Origin: JBEBVQ01 sp037190845
GTDB lineage: Bacteria; Bacteroidota; Bacteroidia; Chitinophagales; Chitinophagaceae
DNA: 64,000 nucleotides
Direction of reading: 5' to 3'
Assembly: GCA_037190845.1 (NCBI GenBank)
Contig: JBBCJI010000018.1
Location: forward strand, 1 to 64,000
Below, piece after piece: positions 41,772 through 49,779 of this stretch (position 1 is its first letter; each line of letters starts with the position of its first letter). The notes beneath the pieces were generated by a model that saw only the letters and a program-made list of their open reading frames with translations, made no database searches and was not told the origin of the DNA. Both the position numbers and the translations under genes were made by a program.

Positions 41772-42838
41772 TTAAAAAGTGACAGAAAGGATGCCCGCAG
41801 CGAAGCAACGCTGTATTCCCGGGTCATTTTTTCATACCCTGCCATCCCAGTCGCTGTCCTGTGCCCAGTGTCTGAGATAAGCTGCCGAAGCGCAGACAGC
41901 CATGTCTCCCGGCTGTCTGCCAGATATCCGTTCACACCGTGATCAATAATGTCTTTATTCACACCAACAGGGCTGGCCACGGCAGGAATACCCAACGAAA
42001 GGTACTGTATCAGCTTAAATCCACACTTCCCTTCACTCCAGGGATCAGCCGTCAGCGGCATCACACCGACATCTATACGCAGCAGATCTTCTATTTCCGT
42101 AGCAGGATCCCAGGGTATAAAATGCCAGTCTGTAAGCGGCAGATCCGGTTTTTTATCCGCTATAACGAGAAATGTGCAATCCAGTTCTTTCTGTACCTCT
42201 CTGATCACCGGGATCAGATCATCCAGATATTTGAGTGTAGAATGGCTGCCGGTCCATCCGATGGTTATGCTACCCGTATGGTGTTCTTTAACCTGGTTAT
42301 ACCGCCGCTCCATATCTACTACAGTTGGTATCTTCACTACAGATGCAGCTCCAGATTGTATGGCATAGCGGCAAAGAAAATCATTTCCTGCAGACACCCG
42401 GTACGACCATCTGCAGATATAGCGTGTTTTCCAGTGAGCCTTAAATGCGGCGGCAATTTTATTACCGGATGAAGTATTCGGTATCCAGATAGCATCATCG
42501 AAATCGAAGATGATTTTTTTCCTGAAAATCTTTTTAAGTATCCACTCGAATACCGGCGGCCCCAGGGGAGATGCCTCCCGGTGTATAAAAATGCGATCGT
42601 ATTGACGCGCTTCAAATAGTATTGTTTTCAGCCGGCGGAAAAAACCTCCGGCGATACCCCTGGCTTTCTGCAACAACGACCCGCCCTTATACAACACCTG
42701 CCAGGTAGCATCGTCCATAAAGGGATGCAAAGCATAACTGATGCCGGCTTCATCAAGTAACGGTAAAAGGTTCTCTACGCGGAAGCGTTGTGACGGGGCC
42801 TTGCCAATGGGGTACGGTAGAAGAAACAAAACCTTCAT
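41768..42838 (-). CDS. Glycosyltransferase, GT-B fold (family 4-like)
   Basis: A 356-residue cytoplasmic glycosyltransferase. The N-terminal Rossmann half begins MKVLFLLPYPIGKAPSQRFR. The acceptor-side IFDFDDAIW block, the donor-domain ITIGWTGSHSTLKYL, and the C-terminal GKCGFKLIQYLSLGIPAVAS with an E/G-rich nucleotide-sugar site follow the family 4 pattern. The sugar and acceptor cannot be deduced. The gene stands alone upstream of mutY, overlapping it by 4 bp, rather than in a polysaccharide cluster. It is divergent from terC. Confidence 0.87.
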   Translation of the reverse strand: MKVLFLLPYPIGKAPSQRFRVENLLPLLDEAGISYALHPFMDDATWQVLYKGGSLLQKARGIAGGFFRRLKTILFEARQYDRIFIHREASPLGPPVFEWILKKIFRKKIIFDFDDAIWIPNTSSGNKIAAAFKAHWKTRYICRWSYRVSAGNDFLCRYAIQSGAASVVKIPTVVDMERRYNQVKEHHTGSITIGWTGSHSTLKYLDDLIPVIREVQKELDCTFLVIADKKPDLPLTDWHFIPWDPATEIEDLLRIDVGVMPLTADPWSEGKCGFKLIQYLSLGIPAVASPVGVNKDIIDHGVNGYLADSRETWLSALRQLISDTGHRTATGMAGYEKMTREYSVASLRASFLSLFK

Positions 42839-42986
42839 GTATATTACTGTCAGATTAGGGTATACGGAAATGCTTCCGGGATTTTCGTTTAGCTCCGGCC
42901 CTGCAAATTAAATAATCCGGGAACAAAAGGCATATTAAACATCCTGTATAGTTATATAAAAATACAGATCATTGTATCTTATTAGT

Positions 42987-42994
42987 TAATTTTG
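42987..42994 (+). promoter_or_regulatory. -7 box (TAATTTTG) of terC
   Basis: An exact TAnnTTTG match 17 nt before the ATG at 43012. Confidence 0.5.
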
Positions 42995-43011
42995 CAACTT
43001 CATTGTATATT

Positions 43012-43770
43012 ATGGAATGGATTACGAACCCTGAGATCTGGGTATCTTTATTGACACTTACCGTACTTGAGATTGTTTTGGGAATAGACAATATTGTTTT
43101 CATATCAATATTAAGCAATAAGCTACCGCAACATCAGCAGAAAAAAGCACGGCAAACCGGGTTGGCCTTAGCCTTGATAACCCGTATATTACTTCTGCTC
43201 TCGCTGAGCTGGATTATGTCATTGACCACACCCTTATTTAATATCGGAGCGTGGTTCGATATTTCAAACAGCACATGGTATGAAAAGCTGCACATCTCCG
43301 GGCGGGATCTGATCCTGCTGCTTGGCGGCTTATTCCTGATCTATAAAAGCACCACAGAAATCCATAGTCGCATTGAAGGGACAGATCATGAACAAAACGC
43401 CAACGGCAAAAAAGCTACGTTTGGCAATGTGATTTTCCAGATACTAATACTCGACATGGTTTTTTCGCTCGACTCAGTGATCACCGCTGTCGGCATGGCC
43501 AACTACATCGGGGTCATGATCGCTGCGGTAATTATTGCAGTAATCGTCATGATGATTTCTGCGGGTGCAATCAGCAATTTTGTAAACAGGCATCCTACTG
43601 TCAAAATGCTGGCGTTATCTTTTCTGTTATTAATTGGCGTATCGCTGACTGCAGAAGCTTTCGATCAGCATATACCCAAAGGTTATATCTACTTTGCTAT
43701 GGCATTTTCGGTACTGGTAGAATATCTGAATCTCAGATCTGCCAGGAAACGAAAGACTGCCGACCAGTAG
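43012..43770 (+). CDS. TerC-family integral membrane protein
   Basis: A 252-residue membrane protein with seven predicted helices. The family signatures EIVLGIDNIVFISIL in the first helices and MVFSLDSVITAVGMA in the fifth place acidic residues inside the membrane. TerC relatives export manganese and help metalate secreted proteins. A role in tellurite resistance is historical and often not retained. The ATG at 43012 (MEWITNPEI) matches family starts. An in-frame TTG at 43003 is not needed. It is divergent from the glycosyltransferase. Confidence 0.92.
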   Translation: MEWITNPEIWVSLLTLTVLEIVLGIDNIVFISILSNKLPQHQQKKARQTGLALALITRILLLLSLSWIMSLTTPLFNIGAWFDISNSTWYEKLHISGRDLILLLGGLFLIYKSTTEIHSRIEGTDHEQNANGKKATFGNVIFQILILDMVFSLDSVITAVGMANYIGVMIAAVIIAVIVMMISAGAISNFVNRHPTVKMLALSFLLLIGVSLTAEAFDQHIPKGYIYFAMAFSVLVEYLNLRSARKRKTADQ

Positions 43771-43817
43771 TCATTTTTCCCATTTTATTTTGATCATCCT
43801 TTGTTCATTTGAGATTA

Positions 43818-45146
43818 ATGTCACAGTTTATCAATACGTTTTTCCGGAAACTGAATATACAATTGCTTAAACTTACCGGCTCTTCATCGGAATTTTCAAT
43901 GGAAGTCCGGTCGTTCCATACGATAAGCATATTCTCTTTTGTCATTCTGATGATATTGCTCCCGTTCAATCTGTGGATCGGTCTCGTCAGCAGTTCCATA
44001 CTCATTATCGTCCTGATTATCCTACAGGTTATCGCCTATTACCTGTCACGGTTTCACAAAATACATACGCCAGGGATTATTGCTTATATTATCTCCACAT
44101 ATGCGACACTGACATTATCCTTTTTTTTCGACAATGGCAGTAACGGCCCGTCTTTGCCGCTCTTCTTCCTTACGTTCATGCTGCTGATCGTCCTGTCTCC
44201 TTTCAGATATCACTGGATCGTTGTGGTCACACATATTACTATCGCCCAGTCGCTGCTCGTGGCAGAACAGGTAATGCCGGAAACGGTCACCCACACTTAC
44301 AAATCAGTAAACGAAAGATACATAGACCTTATTTCTACCTATATCGTGACCATATGCTTTATCTATTTCATGATACGCTACCTGCGGAATAATTATATCC
44401 GTGAACACAGGCTGGCCGTGCGCCGGCTGAAGTCCATCGAAAAGAAGAACCGGGAACTGGAACAGATAAACCGGGAAAAGAACAGGATATTCTCTATCAT
44501 CGCACATGACCTGCGCAGTCCTATAGATTCTATTCAGAGCTATCTTGAATTGATCAATATGCAGGCACTCCGGGAAGAAGAAAAAGAAGTGTTTAACCGT
44601 TCTCTGCATGACCTCACCCAGCATACGTCCGATATGCTTTCCAATATGCTGCTCTGGGCAAACACACAAATGAACGGCGCGTCGGTACATCTGCGGGAAG
44701 TATATCTGAACGATGCACTCCGGAATATACTGGACGTCGGGAAAACCATTGCCACCAAAAAAGGCATTACACTCGAATATATGATAGATGCGGAACAAAT
44801 GGTTATTGCAGATGTGGATATGCTGGGTGTGGTATTCAGGAATCTGGTGAATAATGCGATTAAATTTACGTATCCGGGTGGTAAAATATCTATACAAGCG
44901 GCCCCCGGAGAGCATACCTGCACACTTTCGATATCCGATACCGGAACCGGTATCAGCCCCGACCGCCAAAAAGAACTATTTACATTGCAGAGCGAGAGCA
45001 CCTTCGGCACCAATCAGGAAAAAGGAGTGGGCTTAGGGCTGATCCTTTGTAAGGAATTTGTTACGCTGCAGCATGGTACAATCCGGTTTGAATCATCAGA
45101 AAAAGGCACTACTTTTTATGTAACATTACCGGCAGTTACAAAATAA
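43818..45146 (+). CDS. Multi-helix membrane sensor histidine kinase
   Basis: A 442-residue kinase with five or six closely spaced transmembrane helices in the first 190 residues and very short loops, so it probably senses within the membrane. A coiled coil (about 195-222) leads to a HisKA domain with His230 in IIAHDLRSPID. The ATPase motifs NLVNNAIKFT, DTGTGIS and GVGLGLILCKEF are intact. No response regulator is adjacent. The start at 43818 (MSQFIN) is preferred over a TTG nine bases upstream. It follows terC by 47 bp and may be co-transcribed. Confidence 0.91.
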   Translation: MSQFINTFFRKLNIQLLKLTGSSSEFSMEVRSFHTISIFSFVILMILLPFNLWIGLVSSSILIIVLIILQVIAYYLSRFHKIHTPGIIAYIISTYATLTLSFFFDNGSNGPSLPLFFLTFMLLIVLSPFRYHWIVVVTHITIAQSLLVAEQVMPETVTHTYKSVNERYIDLISTYIVTICFIYFMIRYLRNNYIREHRLAVRRLKSIEKKNRELEQINREKNRIFSIIAHDLRSPIDSIQSYLELINMQALREEEKEVFNRSLHDLTQHTSDMLSNMLLWANTQMNGASVHLREVYLNDALRNILDVGKTIATKKGITLEYMIDAEQMVIADVDMLGVVFRNLVNNAIKFTYPGGKISIQAAPGEHTCTLSISDTGTGISPDRQKELFTLQSESTFGTNQEKGVGLGLILCKEFVTLQHGTIRFESSEKGTTFYVTLPAVTK

Positions 45147-45310
45147 TAAAGCCGGAAGCAATCCGGATTACCAAATCATAAAGCAGTCGTTAACTAATTA
45201 TTGTCATTATACGTACACCTGCGCTTGAATGGTGTATATCTGCCGCGCGGCATACCGCCATAACAGATTGAGTTACGGCGTTACAGAGCATCCGGGTATA
45301 ACACAAGCCT

Positions 45311-45331
45311 GTACAGTCAGATTATCTGTAC
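45311..45331 (+). promoter_or_regulatory. Inverted repeat gtacag-N9-ctgtac
   Basis: Perfect 6-bp arms 43 bp upstream of a TAAGTTTG box (45374-45381) and about 80 bp before the Panacea-domain gene. It is a candidate operator. The rest of the 266-bp gap 45147-45412 shows nothing coding. Confidence 0.3.
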
Positions 45332-45373
45332 GTTAAGTTTTTTATTATCGTGCTATTTACATAGCAGTAACAA

Positions 45374-45381
45374 TAAGTTTG
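45374..45381 (+). promoter_or_regulatory. -7 box (TAAGTTTG) of the Panacea-domain gene
   Basis: An exact TAnnTTTG match 31 nt before the ATG at 45413. Confidence 0.45.
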
Positions 45382-45412
45382 CAGTTTAAAAACAAAGCTG
45401 TCGCAAACATGT

Positions 45413-46414
45413 ATGTCTTTCCGGTTTGACGTAAATAAATCCATTCACCTGTTACATTATACATTGCACAGCCTTGGCGGAAGGGCCCCGTTGCATATGG
45501 TATGTGGCCTGCTCTATCTTGCAGATGTCAAACATATGATAAGGTATGGCATGCCGGTACTGGGCGACTGTTATCTTTCTGTGAAGCAAAGTATAATACC
45601 GGTACATATCTTCTCTATCTACAGAGCAATAAAGGAAACACACTTCCATTATGTGGATTATAATCTTCACGAACATTTTTCTGTAATAAATGACATTGAG
45701 TTACAATGCCATAATCAATATGATGAATCATACATAGCAGCTTCAGAAGCGTTATGTATTTTTGAAGTAATCCGGGAACATAAGAAAACACCCCCGGAGG
45801 AACTGGAGTCAATTATCATGAATCATGCGTGGCAGCAGGCAAACCGGAATAATGAAATAACATATGACGCTATCGCAACAGCAGCCGGCATTTCACCGGC
45901 ATTCAACGCTTATATGCAGGCAAACCAGGCAGATGAATTAGCAATATTCCACGAAAAAGACGAAGCTATCGGATCCAGGACAAACCGGAGCTCTGCCCAT
46001 ACAGGCATAAACAGGCCACTGCCAGGTATCCACCGGGGAAGCATATTATTATACAGGGATAATGAGCATAGCATCGGCAGATATTATATGGTTGCAGGTA
46101 TTATTCCTGGGATTTATGGTCTGACCCGTATATACCGGGAAGGAGAGCTGGAGGGTGAAATCAGAGAACACCCTTTTCTGGAAGAATGCTTTTCTCCGCT
46201 CGTGTCTTCATCCGCATTGCAGGCAAATATATTTGCCGATTGTTCGAGAATCATATTCCGTCACTTCAGAGATGTTAGAATATGGATGAAAAAATATCCC
46301 GACAGTCTGGTCGGCGAGCTACCTTTTATAAATACCGGAAGCATCATAAGTACAATCGGGAACGTACCCACCATTTCTGTGAAAGTAAAGAAAGCATACC
46401 AGTTACTGCCGTAA
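45413..46414 (+). CDS. Panacea (SocA-like) domain protein with uncharacterised C-terminal half
   Basis: A 333-residue protein. Residues about 5-165 resemble the Panacea/SocA domain: LHMVCGLLYLADVKHMIRYG, then VLGDCYLSVKQSIIPVHIF, and a later LESIIMNHAWQQANR matching the usual Leu/Ser-Thr/His/Trp segment. Panacea domains neutralise diverse toxins, SocA by delivering its toxin to ClpXP. The second half (about 200-333, GSILLYRDNEHSIGRYYMVAG onward) matches nothing I recognise. No toxin-sized gene is adjacent and the gene has its own promoter, so it is either an orphan antitoxin-like regulator or a self-contained system. Confidence 0.7.
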   Translation: MSFRFDVNKSIHLLHYTLHSLGGRAPLHMVCGLLYLADVKHMIRYGMPVLGDCYLSVKQSIIPVHIFSIYRAIKETHFHYVDYNLHEHFSVINDIELQCHNQYDESYIAASEALCIFEVIREHKKTPPEELESIIMNHAWQQANRNNEITYDAIATAAGISPAFNAYMQANQADELAIFHEKDEAIGSRTNRSSAHTGINRPLPGIHRGSILLYRDNEHSIGRYYMVAGIIPGIYGLTRIYREGELEGEIREHPFLEECFSPLVSSSALQANIFADCSRIIFRHFRDVRIWMKKYPDSLVGELPFINTGSIISTIGNVPTISVKVKKAYQLLP

Positions 46415-46448
46415 GTAATAAGTTCACACTGCAGTGACGGCAGCGGGA

Positions 46449-47030
46449 TCAATTGATTCCCGACAACTGCCCTGTCAGCACATTGGCCCAGCTAAGCAGG
46501 GAGGAATGCTGCTCATCAACAAGATCATTGGGCAATGTGTATGGAGGATGTGTGGTTGTAAGGAAGACCGTGTACATAGACAAACGCTTTCCAAATTCCA
46601 TATCTCCCGGGCTATTGCCTACCATGATACTTTTCCGGAAATCAATCTCCGGAAAATCTTCTTTGGCCTGCATCGCCATTCCGGTATTGGGCTTCCGGTT
46701 ATGATCATCGTCTGATATTGCAGTACAGGCGTATATGCGATCCAGTCTGCCGCCCTCCTGCTGTATGGCGTACGTCATATTCTGACTGATCTCTTTAAGG
46801 CTATCCATACTCATGATACCACGCCCCACACCACGCTGGTTGGTTACAACAACGATCCGGCCAAACAGGGAACCAAACAAGGGAAGCGCTTCCAGGGCGC
46901 CGGCACAAAAAGTAAAATCCTCCCACCGGGTTATATAGGAACCCGTAATCTCCTCGTTGATCACGCCGTCACGATCCAGAAAAAGCGTCCAGTTCCTGTC
47001 TATCTGCTGCCGGGTCATAGATGTAGTCAT
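46449..47030 (-). CDS. gmhB: HAD-family phosphatase, GmhB-like
   Basis: A 193-residue HAD-IIIA phosphatase, probably removing the C7 phosphate from glycero-manno-heptose 1,7-bisphosphate in ADP-heptose synthesis. The nucleophile and acid are Asp19 and Asp21 in FLDRDGVINEE. VVTNQRGVGRG is motif 2, RKPNTGM holds the Lys, and MVGNSPGDMEFG holds the last acidic motif. Zinc-binding Cys residues of the E. coli enzyme are not evident. It lies 14 bp after gmhA, which strongly supports the heptose assignment over histidinol phosphatase. Confidence 0.86.
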   Translation of the reverse strand: MTTSMTRQQIDRNWTLFLDRDGVINEEITGSYITRWEDFTFCAGALEALPLFGSLFGRIVVVTNQRGVGRGIMSMDSLKEISQNMTYAIQQEGGRLDRIYACTAISDDDHNRKPNTGMAMQAKEDFPEIDFRKSIMVGNSPGDMEFGKRLSMYTVFLTTTHPPYTLPNDLVDEQHSSLLSWANVLTGQLSGIN

Positions 47031-47044
47031 ACCTGTTTATCGGT

Positions 47045-47620
47045 TTAGATGAAAAGATTTTCTTCAACCAACTGACAGATAATGTGGCCGGTTGTAATGT
47101 GCCCTTCCTGAATACGGGGTGTATCGGCACTCGGTATATTAACAAGATAATCACAACACGCTTTCATCTTCCCACCGGAACTGCCGGTAAATCCTACTGT
47201 AACCATACCCAACTCCCGGGCCTGTTCCAGCGCTTTGATAATATTGACCGAATTACCCGAAGTGCTCAACCCGACCAGCACATCACCTGGCCGGCCGATA
47301 CCTTTGACCATCCTGCTGTATACAACATCATATCCATAATCATTGGCAACTGCGGTCAGATAGCTGGTATTACAATGCAACGCATCGGAAGGAAGCGGGT
47401 TACGATCTGTATAAAAACGGCCACTGAACTCTGCCGCCAGGTGCTGCGCATCTGCCGCGCTGCCGCCGTTTCCGCAAAACAATACTTTATTGCCCTGCCG
47501 GAATGCAGCGACCAGCACATCCGTTATATTTTCTATGGTTTTCAGCAATTCAGGATCTTGTAATACCTGTTGCTTAACATCTATGGACGCCTGAAATATG
47601 GAACGTATTTTCTGTTGCAT
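47045..47620 (-). CDS. gmhA: Sedoheptulose-7-phosphate isomerase
   Basis: A 191-residue SIS-domain isomerase that turns sedoheptulose 7-phosphate into glycero-manno-heptose 7-phosphate, the first step to ADP-heptose for surface glycans. LFCGNGGSAADAQHLAAEF, LSTSGNSVNII and the C-terminal EGHITTGHIICQLVEE are typical. The ATG at 47620 (MQQKIRSIFQAS) is chosen, because an in-frame extension to 47845 lies opposite the next gene and lacks family similarity. A TATTTTTG box is 15 nt upstream. gmhB follows. The remaining heptose genes (hldE-like, epimerase) are not in the window. Confidence 0.93.
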   Translation of the reverse strand: MQQKIRSIFQASIDVKQQVLQDPELLKTIENITDVLVAAFRQGNKVLFCGNGGSAADAQHLAAEFSGRFYTDRNPLPSDALHCNTSYLTAVANDYGYDVVYSRMVKGIGRPGDVLVGLSTSGNSVNIIKALEQARELGMVTVGFTGSSGGKMKACCDYLVNIPSADTPRIQEGHITTGHIICQLVEENLFI

Positions 47621-47635
47621 AATCGTGATAAGTGT

Positions 47636-47643
47636 CAAAAATA
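47636..47643 (-). promoter_or_regulatory. -7 box (TATTTTTG) of gmhA-gmhB
   Basis: An exact TAnnTTTG on the minus strand, 15 nt before the chosen gmhA start. It supports the shorter protein. Confidence 0.45.
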
Positions 47644-47745
47644 CAACAAGCACGGGGAATTGAGCCGGTAAAATATCATAAAAAAATTGCCGGATCAGGT
47701 AATATTCAGGAAATTTGTTGTTATAATCCGTTACCGGCACCTGAA

Positions 47746-48189
47746 ATGTCTGTAAAGAAACATACACTCGATATGGCTCCTGTGCAGGAAGCTTTCTTCT
47801 CCGACACAGTGCTGATCGGATTGGCAAGCAGGCTATCTGCCACATCCCTGTGCAGGGTGCTGAACCTCAGCTTCGGAATACGTTTCGTCCGCCGGCCGGA
47901 TCTCGACAAGTCAACAGAAAAAGCAGATTCCGGCACATATTATTTTCCGGGCTATGAATACTGTGTCCCGCTCAGTGATGAGCGTTATATACTATACCGG
48001 CTGAAAAGCCGTGATGAATACCTGCTTCCGGAACTGAAACAACTGGATTTTATCTGGATGGTACAAGGCAGCAATGCAGACCATACAGCACAGAGGCTCG
48101 TACAGCACCTTCGGGGTATGCCGGATATCCAACTGGCACAGATACTCGACACCGGCAAGCTGAAGAACCGAAACTTCCTGATTGTGTAA
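47746..48189 (+). CDS. IPExxxVDY family protein
   Basis: About 147 residues. The segment LLPELKQLDFIWMVQG matches the IPExxxVDY signature (P-E then, three residues on, hydrophobic-D-aromatic) of a small family confined to Bacteroidota, and LIGLASRLSATSLCRVLNLSFG fits its N-terminal part. The function of the family is unknown. The start at 47746 (MSVKKHTL) is preferred. An upstream in-frame ATG at 47632 overlaps the gmhA promoter region. It is divergent from gmhA. Confidence 0.78.
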   Translation: MSVKKHTLDMAPVQEAFFSDTVLIGLASRLSATSLCRVLNLSFGIRFVRRPDLDKSTEKADSGTYYFPGYEYCVPLSDERYILYRLKSRDEYLLPELKQLDFIWMVQGSNADHTAQRLVQHLRGMPDIQLAQILDTGKLKNRNFLIV

Positions 48190-48308
48190 ATATGGCTAAT
48201 GCCCTTTTTGCGGATATGTATATCATTTATCGTATTCAGGCGTATTTTTATGGCCTGATTACACTAAGATGATACCTGAACGGTATGATCGAAACAATAT
48301 AAATCCGG

Positions 48309-49097
48309 ATGATACTTTCTTATGCCTATTGTAATGTGCCCGTAATGCCTCTGCGGGGAGAGCCTGCACACCGTGCAGAGCAGGTAAGCCAGTTGCTGTT
48401 TGGCGAAAAAGCGGAAGTATTGGCCGCAGAACACGGAGCATGGATGCGTATCCGGTGTGCGGCAGACGAATACGAAGGATGGTGCAAAGCCGCGCAGCTA
48501 AAATTGATACCCTTCAAATCATACAGGAAAACGACTGCTTATTTGTCTGCCAACAACAGCAGCAGACTGATGACAGATCAGGGTGAAATGTGGATGCCCC
48601 TGGGATGCGATTTATATGGCATGAAACGAAGCTTTATAGAGCTGCCCGGTGGTAATGGAAAATTTAAAGGGAAAAAACTGACCACGAAAAAAGCCGTATA
48701 CAACGATGAGCAAATCCACCATTGGGCACTCAAATACCTCCATGCTCCTTACCAATGGGGCGGCAGAACGATCGCCGGGATTGATTGCTCCGGCCTGACA
48801 CAGATGATCTACAAGCTCTGCGGGAAAAAACTACCCCGCGATGCTAAAGACCAGGCAGCGGCAGGAGAAGCTGTAGATTTTCTGCAGGACAGCCGGTGCG
48901 GCGACCTGGCCTTCTTTGACAATGCAGAAGGCAAAATTACCCATGTAGGCATCCTGCTGAACCCGAACGAGATCATTCATGCAACGGACACTGCCGGAAG
49001 GGTCGTGCTGGACAGGATAGACACAGGGGGTATAATCAGCATTACACAAAAAAAACGCACACACAACCTGCGTCTGATACGGCGGTATGAAAGATGA
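48309..49097 (+). CDS. NlpC/P60 cysteine peptidase with SH3-like N-terminus
   Basis: A 262-residue cell-wall peptidase, probably cleaving peptide bonds in peptidoglycan stems or recycled muropeptides. The first ~130 residues hold two SH3-like regions (MPLRGEPAHRAEQVSQLLFG). The NlpC/P60 domain has the triad Cys160 (IDCSGLTQM), His212 (THVGILL) and His224 (EIIHATD). No signal peptide is obvious, so it may act in the cytoplasm in recycling, as YkfC-type enzymes do. It converges on the module 3 regulator gene. Confidence 0.92.
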   Translation: MILSYAYCNVPVMPLRGEPAHRAEQVSQLLFGEKAEVLAAEHGAWMRIRCAADEYEGWCKAAQLKLIPFKSYRKTTAYLSANNSSRLMTDQGEMWMPLGCDLYGMKRSFIELPGGNGKFKGKKLTTKKAVYNDEQIHHWALKYLHAPYQWGGRTIAGIDCSGLTQMIYKLCGKKLPRDAKDQAAAGEAVDFLQDSRCGDLAFFDNAEGKITHVGILLNPNEIIHATDTAGRVVLDRIDTGGIISITQKKRTHNLRLIRRYER

Positions 49098-49122
49098 ATG
49101 TACCGGATGAAAGGAGATCGTG

Positions 49123-49779
49123 TCATGTCCCATTGTTTCCATCCAGCAATTTCATTTCTATCGCTGCTTTAACCAATCCTGCCGTATTTTTCACCTGTAG
49201 CTTTTGCAGCAGGCTCACCCGCTGGTTCTCTACAGTACGCAGACTCAGAGTCAGCTTATCGGCAATTTCCTGGCTCGTGTATTCCTCAAGGATCAGCGCC
49301 AGGATTTCTTTCTCACGTCGGGTAAGCGAAGGACGTGTATGTTCCAGCTTCCGGCTTTCCATAAGATCCTGTATGAACTGCTGACGAAGCGAAGGGTCTA
49401 TAAATTGCTCCCCTTTATGTACTGCTTCTATAGCCTGTACAAGTATATACTCGTCTGTATTCTTCAAAAGATAGCCGGCAGCCCCTTTCTCCAGCATATT
49501 GCGGATATAATAGGACGTGCTGAATCCCGTCATTACCAGAATGCGCACATTGGGATAGGAGGTCCTGATGATGGCCGCCAGCTCATCACCGCTGCTGTCC
49601 GGCATCTGGATGTCCAGCAATAAAACATCAGGCTGCTGTTTTTTCAGGCCCTGCAGCAGAGACTTACCGTCGTAATACACTTCACTCACATTAATATGGG
49701 AGAAAGCCTGCAGCATGTTCTGCAAACCGGTAATGACTACTTTATGGTCATCTGCGATAGCAACTTGTATCACCGTCAT
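49123..49779 (-). CDS. LuxR/NarL-type response regulator (module 3)
   Basis: A 218-residue regulator similar to those at 19573 and 30514. The receiver has ADDHK, Asp56 in LLLDIQMPDSSGDELA, and LLKNTD. The HTH domain starts LTRREKEILALILEEYTSQEIA (written as one block of family-typical residues LTRREKEILAL plus ILEEYTSQEIA) and ends TVENQRVSLLQKL. Its start codon overlaps the kinase stop by 4 bp, so kinase and regulator are translationally coupled. The divergent secreted-protein operon is the likely target. Confidence 0.94.
   Translation of the reverse strand: MTVIQVAIADDHKVVITGLQNMLQAFSHINVSEVYYDGKSLLQGLKKQQPDVLLLDIQMPDSSGDELAAIIRTSYPNVRILVMTGFSTSYYIRNMLEKGAAGYLLKNTDEYILVQAIEAVHKGEQFIDPSLRQQFIQDLMESRKLEHTRPSLTRREKEILALILEEYTSQEIADKLTLSLRTVENQRVSLLQKLQVKNTAGLVKAAIEMKLLDGNNGT

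Noticed and set aside
47621..47845. N-terminal extension of gmhA
   Set aside because: It overlaps the divergent gene and the promoter, and has no SIS-family similarity.
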